This document shows positions 1-11,755 of a stretch of 64,000 bases of DNA, one piece after another. Source of the stretch: Erythrophleum ivorense. Taxonomy: Eukaryota > Streptophyta > Magnoliopsida > Fabales > Fabaceae. The DNA is taken from contig JAIUCV010000019.1 of NCBI GenBank assembly GCA_026724425.1, positions 9,319,141-9,383,140 on the forward strand. The letters run 5' to 3'. The position numbers and the translations under genes are program-made. The notes beneath the pieces were generated by a model. The model was not told the DNA's origin. It worked only from the letters and a program-made list of their open reading frames with translations, and did no database searches. Position 1 is the stretch's first letter. Each line of letters opens with the position of its first letter.

Positions 1-3000
1 TAATGGAATAAAGGCTTTCGCCATTAATAGTAATGCGAAATAATCATTACACGCGCACGTGGAGTTAACTTTTACTCAAAAACTTATCGACATAATTAAT
101 TACAAAGTGCATTGTTTCAATTCTCAATAACGTGACATTTAGTAACTATGAGTTCAGGTGAGTTTATGAGCGAAAATAATTTCATATATCCACTTGACAA
201 TTACACATCACTATTAACGTCTATTTCATCAATTTTGGGAGCGAGATGTTAGTTGAAGGACTAAATTGAGTGATGTTATTTGGTGCAGAGGACTGATTTC
301 ATTTTTCTTTTATATGCCTAAATTGAGAACGACTTTTGTAGAGAATCAAAGATTTTAGTCATATATATAAATTAGAATGTTAAGTGACTTGTGATTCAGG
401 ATATATATATATATATATATATAACCAGCCATTAGAGCAACAATTCATCTCCTAGCATGTTTGGTATCATTGTGTAAAATGAAAAAAAATTTAAAAATTT
501 TTGGTAATAACTATTATATTCTTATAATATTATTCAATAATATCTATTTTTTATTATTTTTAAAATAGAGACACAAGAATTATTTTTTATTTATAAAATT
601 ATATTTTTTATTTTTATTTTTATTTTTAATATTGTACCAACTGGCCTATAGTGCTCAAAGCAGAAGTAAAGTGATGAAAGAATTGCAAGAATATGTTCAA
701 AGCTCAAATATATAGACAGAATATTTAACATAAAACTAATTCAAGAATGGATTATTTTTAACTGCTTAAGATAGCTCTAATTTCAGACAGCTTGGCATAC
801 ATTTTCAGCTTAAGAAATTATATTTAAGTATAATCAAATTTGAAAATGTATTAGCGTTCATAAAAGCATAGCGCGACACCAAGATTAAAGTAGAGAAACC
901 AAGCTCCAATTAATACAAGTGTGAAGGCTAGAAATACAGGATCACTACATATACTTCACTCAACCAAGCAAAATAATCAAGTTTGAATTCAAATTCTATT
1001 GTATGCTTGAGTAAAATCACTAGTAGCCACTCAATTCAAAATAATTTAGTGATTACTAAATTACTAAACTTAGTTCGATAATAACAATTTCATTATATAT
1101 ATATATATATATTGCTAAGTGACATGAAAATATTAAATTTTGAAAGGACTGTTGTACAATCAAGTTTTTATTTTTAGTGGACATACTTAAGTGTTTACAA
1201 ATTTTTGGGGACTAATTAAATTAAATAGATCAGATAATTTAAAGGCCAAAATTTTAGTTTATTCCAAAAAAAAAAGAAAAAGAAAAAAAGCACAATAAGA
1301 CAAGCAACTCTTGGGATGAACAATAGATTATAAGCATAGGCATACAAAGCAAATTAAAAGGCTATCAAAAATTAAACTTCAGTTTGAGTTAAACACAAAA
1401 TTAGAGATTAAAAAAATAGAGATTATTTAATTTGATAAACCCAAACAGGGTGCTCTCTACATTCAGAAAGCGCCATAAAGAAGTTCATTGCCCATCCCGT
1501 TGGCGCCTCCTAGCGTAGATATGTTTGAATTAAGAAAAATAAAAAGGAAGGAAAGAAAAAGAATAAAAAAAATTTTATTTAAATTTAAATTTAATATTTT
1601 TATTAAAATACATTTGAATTGAGAAGAATGAATAAAAATTATCAAATTCAAACATTAATAAAAAAATGTTTAAAATAAAAATTTTACTTCCTTATTTTTT
1701 TTAAGTTAAATATTCCCTACATATCACTTCGCTATTGAGACCCATGGTAATGACCTAATTTGAATCTAAATTATTTATTTTTTCTTCTTCATTCTCTTCA
1801 ATTTAAAAATACTCTCAACCTAAAAGAGCTACAGTAAATGACTTCCCAGCAACTCATATTTCCAAAAGCAGCAACTTAATTAAATTTTCTTTAATTCTTA
1901 GGAAAAGGAAAACATTAATAGCGGCTGAATCATAAAAGCAACTTTAACCAGCATTATATTTCTCCTGCAAAATTTAATCCCGTATCATATCCAAGAGAAT
2001 CAAAACGAAATGAAATAATCTGCTCTACCTTCTACATGTTCTGTAGCGGATGTGCTCGGTGGCAATAAAATAAAATAAAATAAAAAAGCAATGCCCGGAG
2101 GTTATTTGCTTATTTCTGATATAAATTTTCTTTTAAAAAAATTTCTTCCCTGTCAAGATTTACGAAAATTTTTAGAGCGAGAAAAAAGAATTCTTATTAA
2201 ACCTAAACTTCTAAAATAAAAAATCATTAAATGTAATTTAGTGACAAAGATCAAGTGTAGTTATTATATAATTTAAAATTTAAACATTCACTCGATCTTT
2301 TATCAATATAATGTAAAATAAAATAAATACTAATAATTAACTAAGTAAAAAAATATTTTTTTTAATTGTCAACTAGAGTGAGAGAAAAAAAAACATTTTT
2401 TTAGAGAGGATTTTCTTTAAGAAATACTTGTGTGTATAATTTTGTTTTTGTTTTTCTTTCTTATTTGTCATCTATGTACAACTCTAGAAGATATTTCAAA
2501 ATATAAGGAGCAGCCATTTACTGCACTTACAAATTTGAAATATAACAACAAGAAGAAACATTCTGGGTGAGGTTGGTTACATAGATCAAATGACGCGATA
2601 AAATTTTATCATAAATTATGTCTATAAACAAACTATTTAAATTTAAATCTTTCTTAATGATTTTGCCTATAGTTTTTTTTTAATTTCCTCCTACCTCTAA
2701 TTATAAATCACTCTTTATTTAATTTGTTCTTCTTACTAAAGCTTTTATAGTTCTTTTCCATACATGTCCAACCTATTTAAGACATAATTCTATAATAACT
2801 TTCACACTATTCTCATTAATACATTTGTTTTTAATTTTGTTTTATTTGATATATTCATTTATCCAACGCAATATTCTCATATCTATAATATTAAATTTAT
2901 TTTATTGTTAGTTTTTTATTACCCAATATTTAACATAGAATATCTTATAGTTGTTTGATAAAATTTATTTTTAAATTTAAATGATACTTTTTTATCATAA

Positions 3001-3281
3001 ATAACACTTGAAGTATTTCTATATTTCATTCATCCTACTTAAATTCTATAATTTACATCTTTTTTTATTTTGTCGTCATATTATACAATAAATCCAAAAT
3101 ATTTAAATCATATAACTTGTGATATAATGTATTATTCACTTTTAACTCACAAATTTGAAATGTGCAAAATTAATAATATACTAAATATTTTTTAACTATC
3201 ATATTAAATATGAAGATTTTAAATTCTAGACATTGAATTTTAAAACATCTCACTTCTACATAAGAAAACGCTAGAGCAAAG
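1..3281. other. AT-rich intergenic spacer
   Basis: No gene is supported here. The stretch is strongly AT-rich with stop codons in all frames. It holds a simple (AT)n run at about 400-422, a shorter one near 1096-1112, and poly-A/T-rich tracts. A 62-codon minus-strand frame at 1463-1651 is low-complexity at its N-terminal half and resembles no family I know, so I do not call it. Confidence 0.6.
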
Positions 3282-3594
3282 TGTTACGTCCCACATCGGT
3301 TAGATTCAGGGCGATGAAAGGACTTATAAGCGGGGGGCTGCACGCTCTAAACGACATGTCTTTTAGAGAGAGGGTAATGACCCCGTGACAAAGTAGTATC
3401 AGAGCCTACCCCGGATTTGGCCCAGAGGTGAGCCCCATCGGTGGGCCACCCGTGACGAGGACGTCACGGATCGACTGGGAGAGCATGTTACGTCCCACAT
3501 CGATTGGATTTGGGACAGTGAAGGGGCTTATAAGCGGGGGGCTGCACGCTCTAAACGACATGTCTTTTGGGGAGAGAGTAATGACCTCGTGACA
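3282..3594 (+). mobile_element. Complete TRIM (terminal-repeat retrotransposon in miniature)
   Basis: Two direct repeats of exactly 109 bp (3282-3390 and 3486-3594) start TG and end CA, opening with the TGTTACGTCCCACATCG motif. By my alignment they differ at 13 sites, all transitions. The 95-bp internal part begins with TAGTATCAGAGCC (3394-3406), one base off the initiator-Met tRNA primer-binding site, and ends in a purine-rich tract (about 3476-3483) against the second LTR. Four-base AAAG flanks (3278-3281 and 3595-3598) look like the target-site duplication; 5 bp is more usual. There is no coding capacity, so mobilisation must have been in trans. The internal part also contains a 7-bp inverted repeat, CGTGACG/CGTCACG, at 3451-3468. 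The element sits about 450 bp beyond the stop codon of the ROS3-like gene. Confidence 0.88.
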
Positions 3595-4043
3595 AAAGAC
3601 TCTCTTAAACTAGGAACCTCCCGGCTTGGCAGAGATTTACGTAAAAGGTCACATGTTCAACCATATTGTTATACCAAAAATATTTTGCTTTCTTTCTCGA
3701 TAAATCACAATTTACAAGAGGACAGTGGCTAAATTTCTCAAGTGTCATTACAAAAAAATGTTGCTTTCTTTATAGAGGGGGAAGTATGTGACTTACACCC
3801 TCGCGAATCATTACAAATAATTTTTTTAAGAAAATATCTTCAAAGTGCAGTTTTTATATATTTGTTATTAAGTTATTCAATAGAAAAATTACACCAAAAA
3901 TTTTTTTTGCTAGAGTCAATAATGTGATGCTAACTTGTAAGAAGACCATATCAAAGATCCTGACAATAAACACAAGGAATTTTTTGTGAAGCCTTGTACT
4001 TTATCATAACTATATCATAGTCAGACTTTCAGGTGTAAAGGCA

Positions 4044-7000
4044 TTAATGCTCCTTCTTCTCACCACGTTTTCCTTTGAGTGACCTACTTAGAGCAGCCTT
4101 AGTTTTCGCCCACTCTCTCAATGAAGCAGCACTCCTCATGAATGAGCATGTCTCGCCTATGTAAACCTCCGTAGTGGATGTTTCATTTGCTTCTGTTTCA
4201 CATTTTTCCTCAGTTATTGGAGCAGGACTGATACCATTGCTAGCAACATATCGATTCTTTTCGGGGGTAACATTCATCAAGTTCAACCCATCTCCAACAG
4301 GTTCATTATTAGAATGCTTAGCTAAACCCTTATGCTTCTTTTCTGGGATACTCTTCACCAAGTTGAACCCAGCTCTAACAGATTCATTGTTCGTACCCTT
4401 AGCTAAATCATTATGCTTGCGACCACCAGAAACAGGAAGATCCACAATGGGCTCTTTCGCCTCTGGCTCCAGCGAAGTGATTCCGGGCAAGATTTGAGAT
4501 ATGCTAAATGAATTATTATTCTGCCCAACCAGTTGTGTCCAAGATTGCTTTTGCCTCCATGCAGCCCCTCTGCCTGTCTGTTCTGATGCAGCATTTTTTA
4601 TGGTAGGCTGAGCTTCAGCAAGCTCTTCCATTACTTCTGTCTTGGCAGGTTCGTTCTCCAGGCCTCCCTCCATTTCCATATGATCAGTTTTATTGTTTGC
4701 TGATTCAGGTACACAGAAACTATTAGATCCTTGTTCTTTTTCACTAGAATTAAAGTCTAGCAATACATGGGAGGTATTGAAAGAACCGCTGCCTCCATCA
4801 CCAAAAAGTTCTCTCCATGAAGATTTCTGAGACCATGAAACTTTAGTTGGTTCCCTAGATCCATCTCCTAATTCAGTACTGTGCACCTGTGAGCTCATCT
4901 CATCTGGATGCTTCTGCATATGTCTCTCGCCTCTGGAGGTATAATCATTTCTTTTCCCTTCCAAATTCAGATGTGATTTTCTCTTCTTGTCAGGAGCAAT
5001 ATTATTGCTTTTCTGCACTTCAAGCTTATTCTTCTTTGGTTCTTCCTTTAAAATTCTTGCTTCATTCAATTCTGATTCCTGAAAATCCAGGGCAATAATT
5101 AGATAAAATAGAGGTATACCTATTATGCAACAACAGCAATACCAAAAGTACCACTTAGACATAACCTAACCTGATTTCTCAATATTCTTTCAAGTTCCTG
5201 CCAACCTATTATAGCCGTTTTCTTTTTCTTTGTCTCCATGTTAAGGATGAGACCATCATCATCTGTTGCACTATCTGCTTCAGATTCATCAGATTGTAAA
5301 CCACCAGTTGATACATGGGAGTTCTGCTCCTTTTCATTATGCATGGAGCTGGAAATCTTTTCCCTTTCAAATAGTTTATTCATCACAACATTCATTATGT
5401 TAATTTCTTCATCATTCATTCCACTACTTTCTGCTTCCCCATTACAAAATTGCTTAGCTACTATTGTGCCAGAAGGACTAGAATGTTCTTCACAATCACA
5501 AAAATGCACTGGAAGGGGAGGAACTTCAACTTTTGGGAAACTGTATTTGTGCTTGCCAGTTCCACTGAATGGTATAGATTTTACCTGCACAAGTATATAG
5601 GTAGGTGAAATCTGAATCGTGATGTAGTACTAGATAAGGAAGCATCTTTAAATAAGAAGAAAAACAATATATAAAAGAGGATATGGCAATTTTTAGAATT
5701 ATAGGCAAATTACATTCAGTATAAAATACTTATTATTTGAAGCCTCACTACACCATTTTTGCAGGCATACCCCTGACATATTCCATTAAGATAAGTATAG
5801 TCATACCATGCACCTGACCCTGATTTGGGTATGGACTAGCATAGTTTTGTGCTAAATTCAAGGTTAGCAATGATTATATATTGTTAATTGCAACTGTTGG
5901 TATGAATACACAATAAGTAACTCCTGTATTGGAGGTATAGAACAGAGAAGGTATCTTCTATATTGCAGCCCTGTCCATCCCCCTAGATGAAAATGAAAAT
6001 CCCTTAGAAACCAAAATAAGGAAAATGCTCCTATTTGTAGCTCACCTTTCTCAATCTAGGAAAGAAAATTCGTAACTGCTTTGTCATTAAACTCTCTTTG
6101 CTAGGTCTTTCTTTGGAGGAAACACTTTTGTCGGGATCTAGACTAGTTCTAGGTTCATCACTAGCAAGCTTAGCATCCCACTCTCGTTTCAAACGTACAA
6201 GATAATGTTCTTTAGCCTTCTCCAGCTTCAGCTTTCCACCCTTCCAGAGACATCCATTATACTGTGTGCAAGGAAAATGTATATTAGCCATGCATGAAAA
6301 TATATCAGCATAAAAGCACACACATCCAACACAAACATGTGTAAAACCCAAAGCACTGCAAAGCTGGAAAGCATGCCAAAATGTTTTCCTAAGAAGTAAA
6401 GAAAATAGAGAAACTGAAAGCAAGGAGAAATGACCTGTGGGATCTAAAGAAAGTGAAACAAAGTTTATCTTATCGAACTCCATAAAAGCAAAAGTGAAAT
6501 TTGATATCTAGAAACTTTCAAAATGGTAACGTTTTGCATACTTCCGTACCTAAATGCCCAGTTACAATAGCCTATCATTAATGGTACCTCCCCAATATGC
6601 CCATTTCAATACTACCATCTGCCAGATAAACAATAATGTGTCATGACCTTTGACACTGATTTAAAATTCTATGTATATTAATATGTCACAACTACAATCC
6701 AGAATTCCAGATCTATTTTCTGGATATTACATTAATTTTAAGAATCTATCACGTCTAGCTAGTTCCTAAGCCTGTTTAATCTTTGATCTACCAGTGTGGA
6801 TCGAAATAACTTAAAAAGAAACTTTCAAGTGCAATAACTTATTACTCTTTTTCTCAACAGTCAACAATTATGAAATGCATGCGTGAATGTTCTGAAATCA
6901 CCCATCTTCTCCAAAACTTCATCAAGGCATTCCTGCAATACCATTTCTCCATTAGCTAACCAAGCACCATTTTATCCAACTTCTCCAAAAGGGCCTCATC

Positions 7001-7769
7001 TCATACTAATATTTATCGTGCATAAGACTAATAACCTTGATATATTCCTCTGCTGCACTAGATTTTAAACTCGCAATATGTATTTCCCTTTTATCATCCA
7101 CAAATTATTTTGTTTCAAGCAATGATATAGTAAACCCCAGATTTTAATTCACTTTCTCAATTCTTACATCTTTCATTCGTGCATATTATCTTGTTCACTA
7201 ACCAGACTAATTATAAAATAGATACGTCATTTGATCAACAAAATCTCAGGAAGAATAAAAATTTTACCCCAAATACAAAAATAAAAGGCCTAGTGATATG
7301 TTAGACGATCTAAAAGTAAAAAACTATATAATCATGAATAAGAATAAACCCAAAAAAAAAAAAACAGCTTGCCAGCATACTATAGTAAGGAAGTAGAGAT
7401 TTTAATAAGTCATAAAGAGAGAATGCAAAAAATGATAACAAAAGAATAATAAAAAAAGTATATAACAACAGAAGATGGTTTTTTCCAGCTCATTCACATA
7501 AGGCATAAACAGAAGTATTTACAGCAGTTTATAATCACTACCCTGCTGAAAAGCTTGGAAAGAGATTTTTGGTCAGTGGAAGAGGGTATGAAGTCAACAT
7601 AAGCAAAGCTGCGACCTTTGGTTCTGATTATTTCAACTCCATCAACACTGCCCAGAGACACAAACAACCTCTGGAGATCATCAGGTGTCACACCTTCTCC
7701 CAAGCCTCCCACAAATATTCTCACTCCAGACGTCTCTGTTGCTCTATTCTCCTCCTCCATGTCCATCAT
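4044..7769 (-). CDS. ROS3: ROS3-like RRM protein (REPRESSOR OF SILENCING 3 family)
   Basis: Minus-strand gene with coding exons 7769-7542, 6261-6046, 5584-5171 and 5078-4044. All junctions are GT/AG and phase 0, giving 630 aa. Residues 15-95 form an RRM: IFVGGLG is the RNP2-like strand and GRSFAYVDF the RNP1-like strand. The domain spans the first intron and continues with YNGCLWKGGKLKLEKAKEHY, a hallmark of the ROS3/NOL8-like family. Residues 180-290 are acidic and Ser-rich. Two W-QK-SW-L-G repeats (about 367-393 and 460-484) and a C-terminal block, CSFMRSAASLREWAKTKAAL (from 597), also match ROS3 as I know it. Arabidopsis ROS3 binds small RNA and acts with the demethylase ROS1 against promoter silencing in the nucleus. 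A second internal duplication (about 507-562) is shared-looking but less certain. The start could instead be the second or fourth Met. No frame damage is visible, so the gene looks functional. Confidence 0.92.
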
Positions 7770-7770
7770 A

Positions 7771-8100
7771 CCTACGAATTGAAAATGCACACTTTAGACA
7801 TTAGAATCATAATTCGAAAAACCCTTAACTACAAAGAACTAATACTAACAAAACGGCCAAATTCTATTTAACTATGTATACAACATTCGAATCAGACACT
7901 TCAAACTACATTTGAATACTATGAATCATGTCAGATATACTTACCGTAGGACTCAGAAATTTCTTGTAATAGGGGGAGGTGGGCACCCAGAAGATTTATG
8001 GTAGAAGAAGTAGAAGAATGTGAGAAAACTCGATACGAAGGAGGTCATGGTGTTTCGGCCACCCCTCCTCCCATTGCAGGTTGAGAGCGAAGCTAGTTGA
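7771..8100 (-). promoter_or_regulatory. Inferred 5' UTR of the ROS3-like gene with an intron and two uORFs
   Basis: A canonical donor (CG|GTAAGTAT, exon end 7945) and an acceptor ending CGTAG just before 7771 indicate a 5'-UTR intron at 7772-7945, two bases upstream of the start codon region. The upstream exon would run from 7945 to about 8100; its cap site is not determined. It contains two upstream ORFs: 8074-8045 (9 codons plus stop) and 8048-7953 (31 codons plus stop). They overlap by the tetranucleotide ATGA. The sequence to the right, around 8100, turns AT-rich and presumably holds the promoter, but I see no clear TATA box. Confidence 0.6.
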
Positions 8101-9684
8101 AGTTGGATGCGTGGAAGCGTCGGAGGGTTTCCAAAACAGTTATGCTTACGATGACAGGCCTAAGGTCAAAATTACACTCGCCTTCATCGTGCGATCTGAT
8201 TATTCATTTTGATATTTGTCTTCAATTAAATAATTTTTTAAAAATTTATATAAAATTATTGATATTTTCATTATCAAATTTTTAATTAAAATTTAAAATA
8301 TGATAAACTTATAAATTTTCAATTATAACATGATAAATATATAATTTTTTAATAATAATATAATTTTTATATAGATAATTATATAATTTGTTAATTAAAT
8401 TATATATATTAAATTATATTATTATTAAAAAATTATATTTGCATTTATTTTTAATAAAAATTTTATTTTTATTATTAATTTAATTTGAAAATGTTAATTA
8501 CTTAAAATTATTCAAATATCTTTTATGTTGTTTAAAAGAGTATATTATTGTTATGCTTAAATTATACAGCCATTAGTTTTATTATAAAAATATATGTAAA
8601 TTTAATATTTTAAGAATAATATTATTTTTTAATAAATATAACTTATCAAAAAATTATGTTTTTTAACTTTTATATTTTATTTAATATTATTTATTTTGCG
8701 TTAAAAGCTATAAATTTAATTTATTTTAAATTTTAAAATTGGATTATTTTTAGATTGGCTAAATATATATTTAACCCTTATTATATTGTATAAATAATAA
8801 ATGCATGAATATTTTAATCAAAATAAATGCAATTATAGTTTTTTTACTGTAAAATAGATTACTATAATACATCTTTTTATTTTAGTAGAGCAAAGAATAT
8901 ATTTTCAAAATAAAAAAAAATTATAATTTGAATATTTCTTATTATACTTTACTTTTAATATTTATTTTTAATTGAATACTTCGTTCCATTAAAAAAATCA
9001 TAATCAACGATTCAAGTATTAGGTTTATTTGTAATAAATCTATGATTATTTAAATTTAAAAATTTTAATACTACAAAATTATTAAAATATGTTTATATTA
9101 CTTAATATTTCTTTTATCTTCTTCTTCGTCACTCCCCAAAACGCAAAACCAATTCAAGAAATATATGAGGAAATATACAAATATGAAATCTCAAGGTGAG
9201 AAGAGGAGCAGCACTTGAAACGCAAGGCAATGAAATCAAAAACTTCGAAAGGTCAACTTCAAATGAAATATGGCTACCATCGAAAAGAGAATTTGAAATT
9301 GGAAAAAATTTCTATATAATTCCTTATATTTTTGTTATTAGATTTTTTTAATTAAAATATGATAAGTGTATAATTTTTAAAGATAAATGTATAATTTTTT
9401 TAATTAAATAAAACATAATAGCATAGATAATGGCGTAAATATTAAGAAAAGTCTAATCCCATAGATAAATGGGTTTGTGTAAAAAACTTTTAAACATCAG
9501 ATTTCAAGCTAAAATTCGAAAGAAAACAAAAGAAGTGATCACCAGTAAGCATCTTTTGGCACATGAACTTTGAGTACAATTTAAAGTGGTTTTATTCCTT
9601 TTCTAATAAATTCATCACTTATTGAAAAACCAAGTTGAAAAGTCCAAAGAGAAAACTAACAGAATGAGTCTGGACTGTATTAAT
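8101..9684. other. AT-rich intergenic spacer and upstream region of the ROS3-like gene
   Basis: From about 8215 to 9100 the sequence is extremely AT-rich with many A/T homopolymers. No ORF or repeat family is recognisable. The first 100-200 bases may carry the promoter of the minus-strand ROS3-like gene. Confidence 0.5.
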
Positions 9685-9837
9685 ATGTAGAGAAAAAATG
9701 AGTTATTTTGAGCAAATCCTGACCATCTAGATCATCTAGGAAATAAACAAATTACATTCACAAAAACCAATAATCAAACTTTTTTCAAATGATTTGGAGG
9801 GTTAAGATTTGTTCAAAATAACTCATTCTCTCTCCAT
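9685..9837. mobile_element. Foldback/MITE-like element
   Basis: Two arms of about 50 bp (about 9685-9735 and 9790-9837) are inverted copies of each other. Both contain GAGTTATTTTGA/GAACAAATC-type blocks and share roughly three quarters of their bases. The whole unit is only about 150 bp and non-coding, as expected for a MITE. I could not define a convincing target-site duplication, so the superfamily is open. Confidence 0.5.
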
Positions 9838-11755
9838 AAATTGAAATAATATAAACTCATCTTAAGTTCATAAATGGATTTTCTGCTACTTTAAGAGGAT
9901 TAACATGACGTGTTGCTCCTCTTAAAGCAAATCTAGAATGTCCAATTTTAAAATAAATTGTTCAAATTTCAAACCTTTTTTTAACGTTTTTAATTCCAAA
10001 TATGATTTGAATTAAGTAGGCTTGGATCATCTTCATCTTACATTTTACTTCTCTTAAAATAAAAATTAAAAAAAAGATTTAAGATATGAACCGTTCAGAT
10101 TTGTAGTGGTCCATTTTGCTTGGGTTCATATGTGATTGGAGAAAAGGAAGATAAAGACAAAATATATTTAATAAGAATAATATTTTAGTAATTCTATATA
10201 ATTAAAATGTTTCAATTTAAATAATAAAAGACTTATTGTAATGAGGCAAATAAAGAAGGGTTAATTGTAATTTTTTAGATTAAAGAGATATTGTAAATGA
10301 AAGTAAAGATAGATAAGTATAATTTTTTCATTTTTTTATTTTTAAGTTAAATTACTCTTTTATTTTTATTTAATTTTTATAATTCTAAAATTTATACTTG
10401 AGTCTTGTAGTTTTAAAATAATAAGTCCTTGCTATTTATTTTATTAAATTTTATTAATATAATTGATTATATGCCATTTTAATACACTAAAAAAGTATAA
10501 TTTATACCAACAAAAAGATAAAAGTAGATAATAAAGTGAAGTTAACTCATACATAAGGCATATGATCATTGATGCAATCTATGGTAAGTGATTTTGGTAA
10601 GTTAGTTTAAATTATGCATATTCAATATCCAGATGGTATATGGAACTTAACAAAACATTGACATAAGTTTAATGGCAAGACCAAATTAATTCTTTTTTAA
10701 GTTATAAAGACCTAATTGCAATTTATTAAACTATATGGACTAGTTATAAAATTTTTTAAACTATTAAGACCAAATTAAAAATTAAGTAAAACTATAAAAG
10801 TAAAACAAATAATTAGACCAAATTTAATCAATTTAATCAATTAAACAAACCATTAAAATGGAATATAATTTTGCGTGTGAGTATGTTTATGCACATATAC
10901 ATATGCATGTCTCTATGTGTGAACACACACTCACATGTGTGTGTGTGCGCTTATATGCATATGTGTGAATTTCAAGAATTCAACCATTGGATCATAAGAG
11001 ATTATTATGTTTCTTTCAATTTCAAATTTTATAATAGTGTCAATTAAGTGGCTTTATCAACTAACCTTACAAGTTTGTGCACTAAGTGTTAGGTTTTATA
11101 AATCTATGTTTTTAGGTAAGGATAAAGCCACCTTTTGTATGTTTTTCCATTTTTTTGATATCAATAAATATGCTTATATTCGAGGCATCTTCACTATTTT
11201 TCAACATACCTAATTGTTATCATCTTTTTATTGGTGGTTCCATGAGTTTGAGTTCATTATCAATTTATCGCTTTTGTTACTTGCAAAATATTAATAGCCC
11301 TCTCCCTTTCGCTCACTATTATGTTGATAGAATCAGTTATTATCCTAACAAGGTGAGAAGGCAGAGTAAAGGTGTTGTTAAAGATAATGCAACTATCCAA
11401 TTGGATGTGATTGGTAGATTTCATCTAGGCAAGATTACCTTAAGTCCAATGACCTCAGAGCTAATATTAAGGGATGTCAAGATGAATTGCTAGTTTACTC
11501 ATAATCACTTAACTTTGGTTTAAGGAGATCATAATGTGTGGATGGAGCTTTAAAGCTACACTGGTCAAGGTAGTTAGGACATTTTTCCTATAGCTCCTTT
11601 GGATGCTTCTCTAACTATTACTCTTTCAATGAGTTCTCTATCTATAACTTCTTCATCTCATTCTTTTAAGGAGAGATTATTTTGTGAAAGCACCATTAAA
11701 AGGTGAGTGAGTCATCTACTAATTTTAGGGATGATGTTAAGGAAGAGGCATTTCT
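9838..11755. other. Intergenic spacer with a TG-rich simple repeat and possible decayed coding relic
   Basis: A short perfect hairpin (CTTTAAGAGGA and its inverse) lies at 9889-9927. A degenerate TG/CA and TATGCATATG tract runs about 10870-10975. From 11007 to 11700 the base composition rises slightly and a 112-codon plus-strand frame occurs (11155-11493). I do not recognise the product and the reading continues only through stops, so this could be a decayed transposon or gene fragment. Confidence 0.4.

Noticed and set aside
5079..5162. Hydrophobic Cys-rich N-terminus in the frame before exon 4 of the ROS3-like gene
   Set aside because: It is intron 3 sequence read through; splice sites at 5170 and 5079 remove it.
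11155..11493. 112-codon frame as a real gene
   Set aside because: No motif, no plausible exons on either side, and the sequence lies in repeat-rich DNA.
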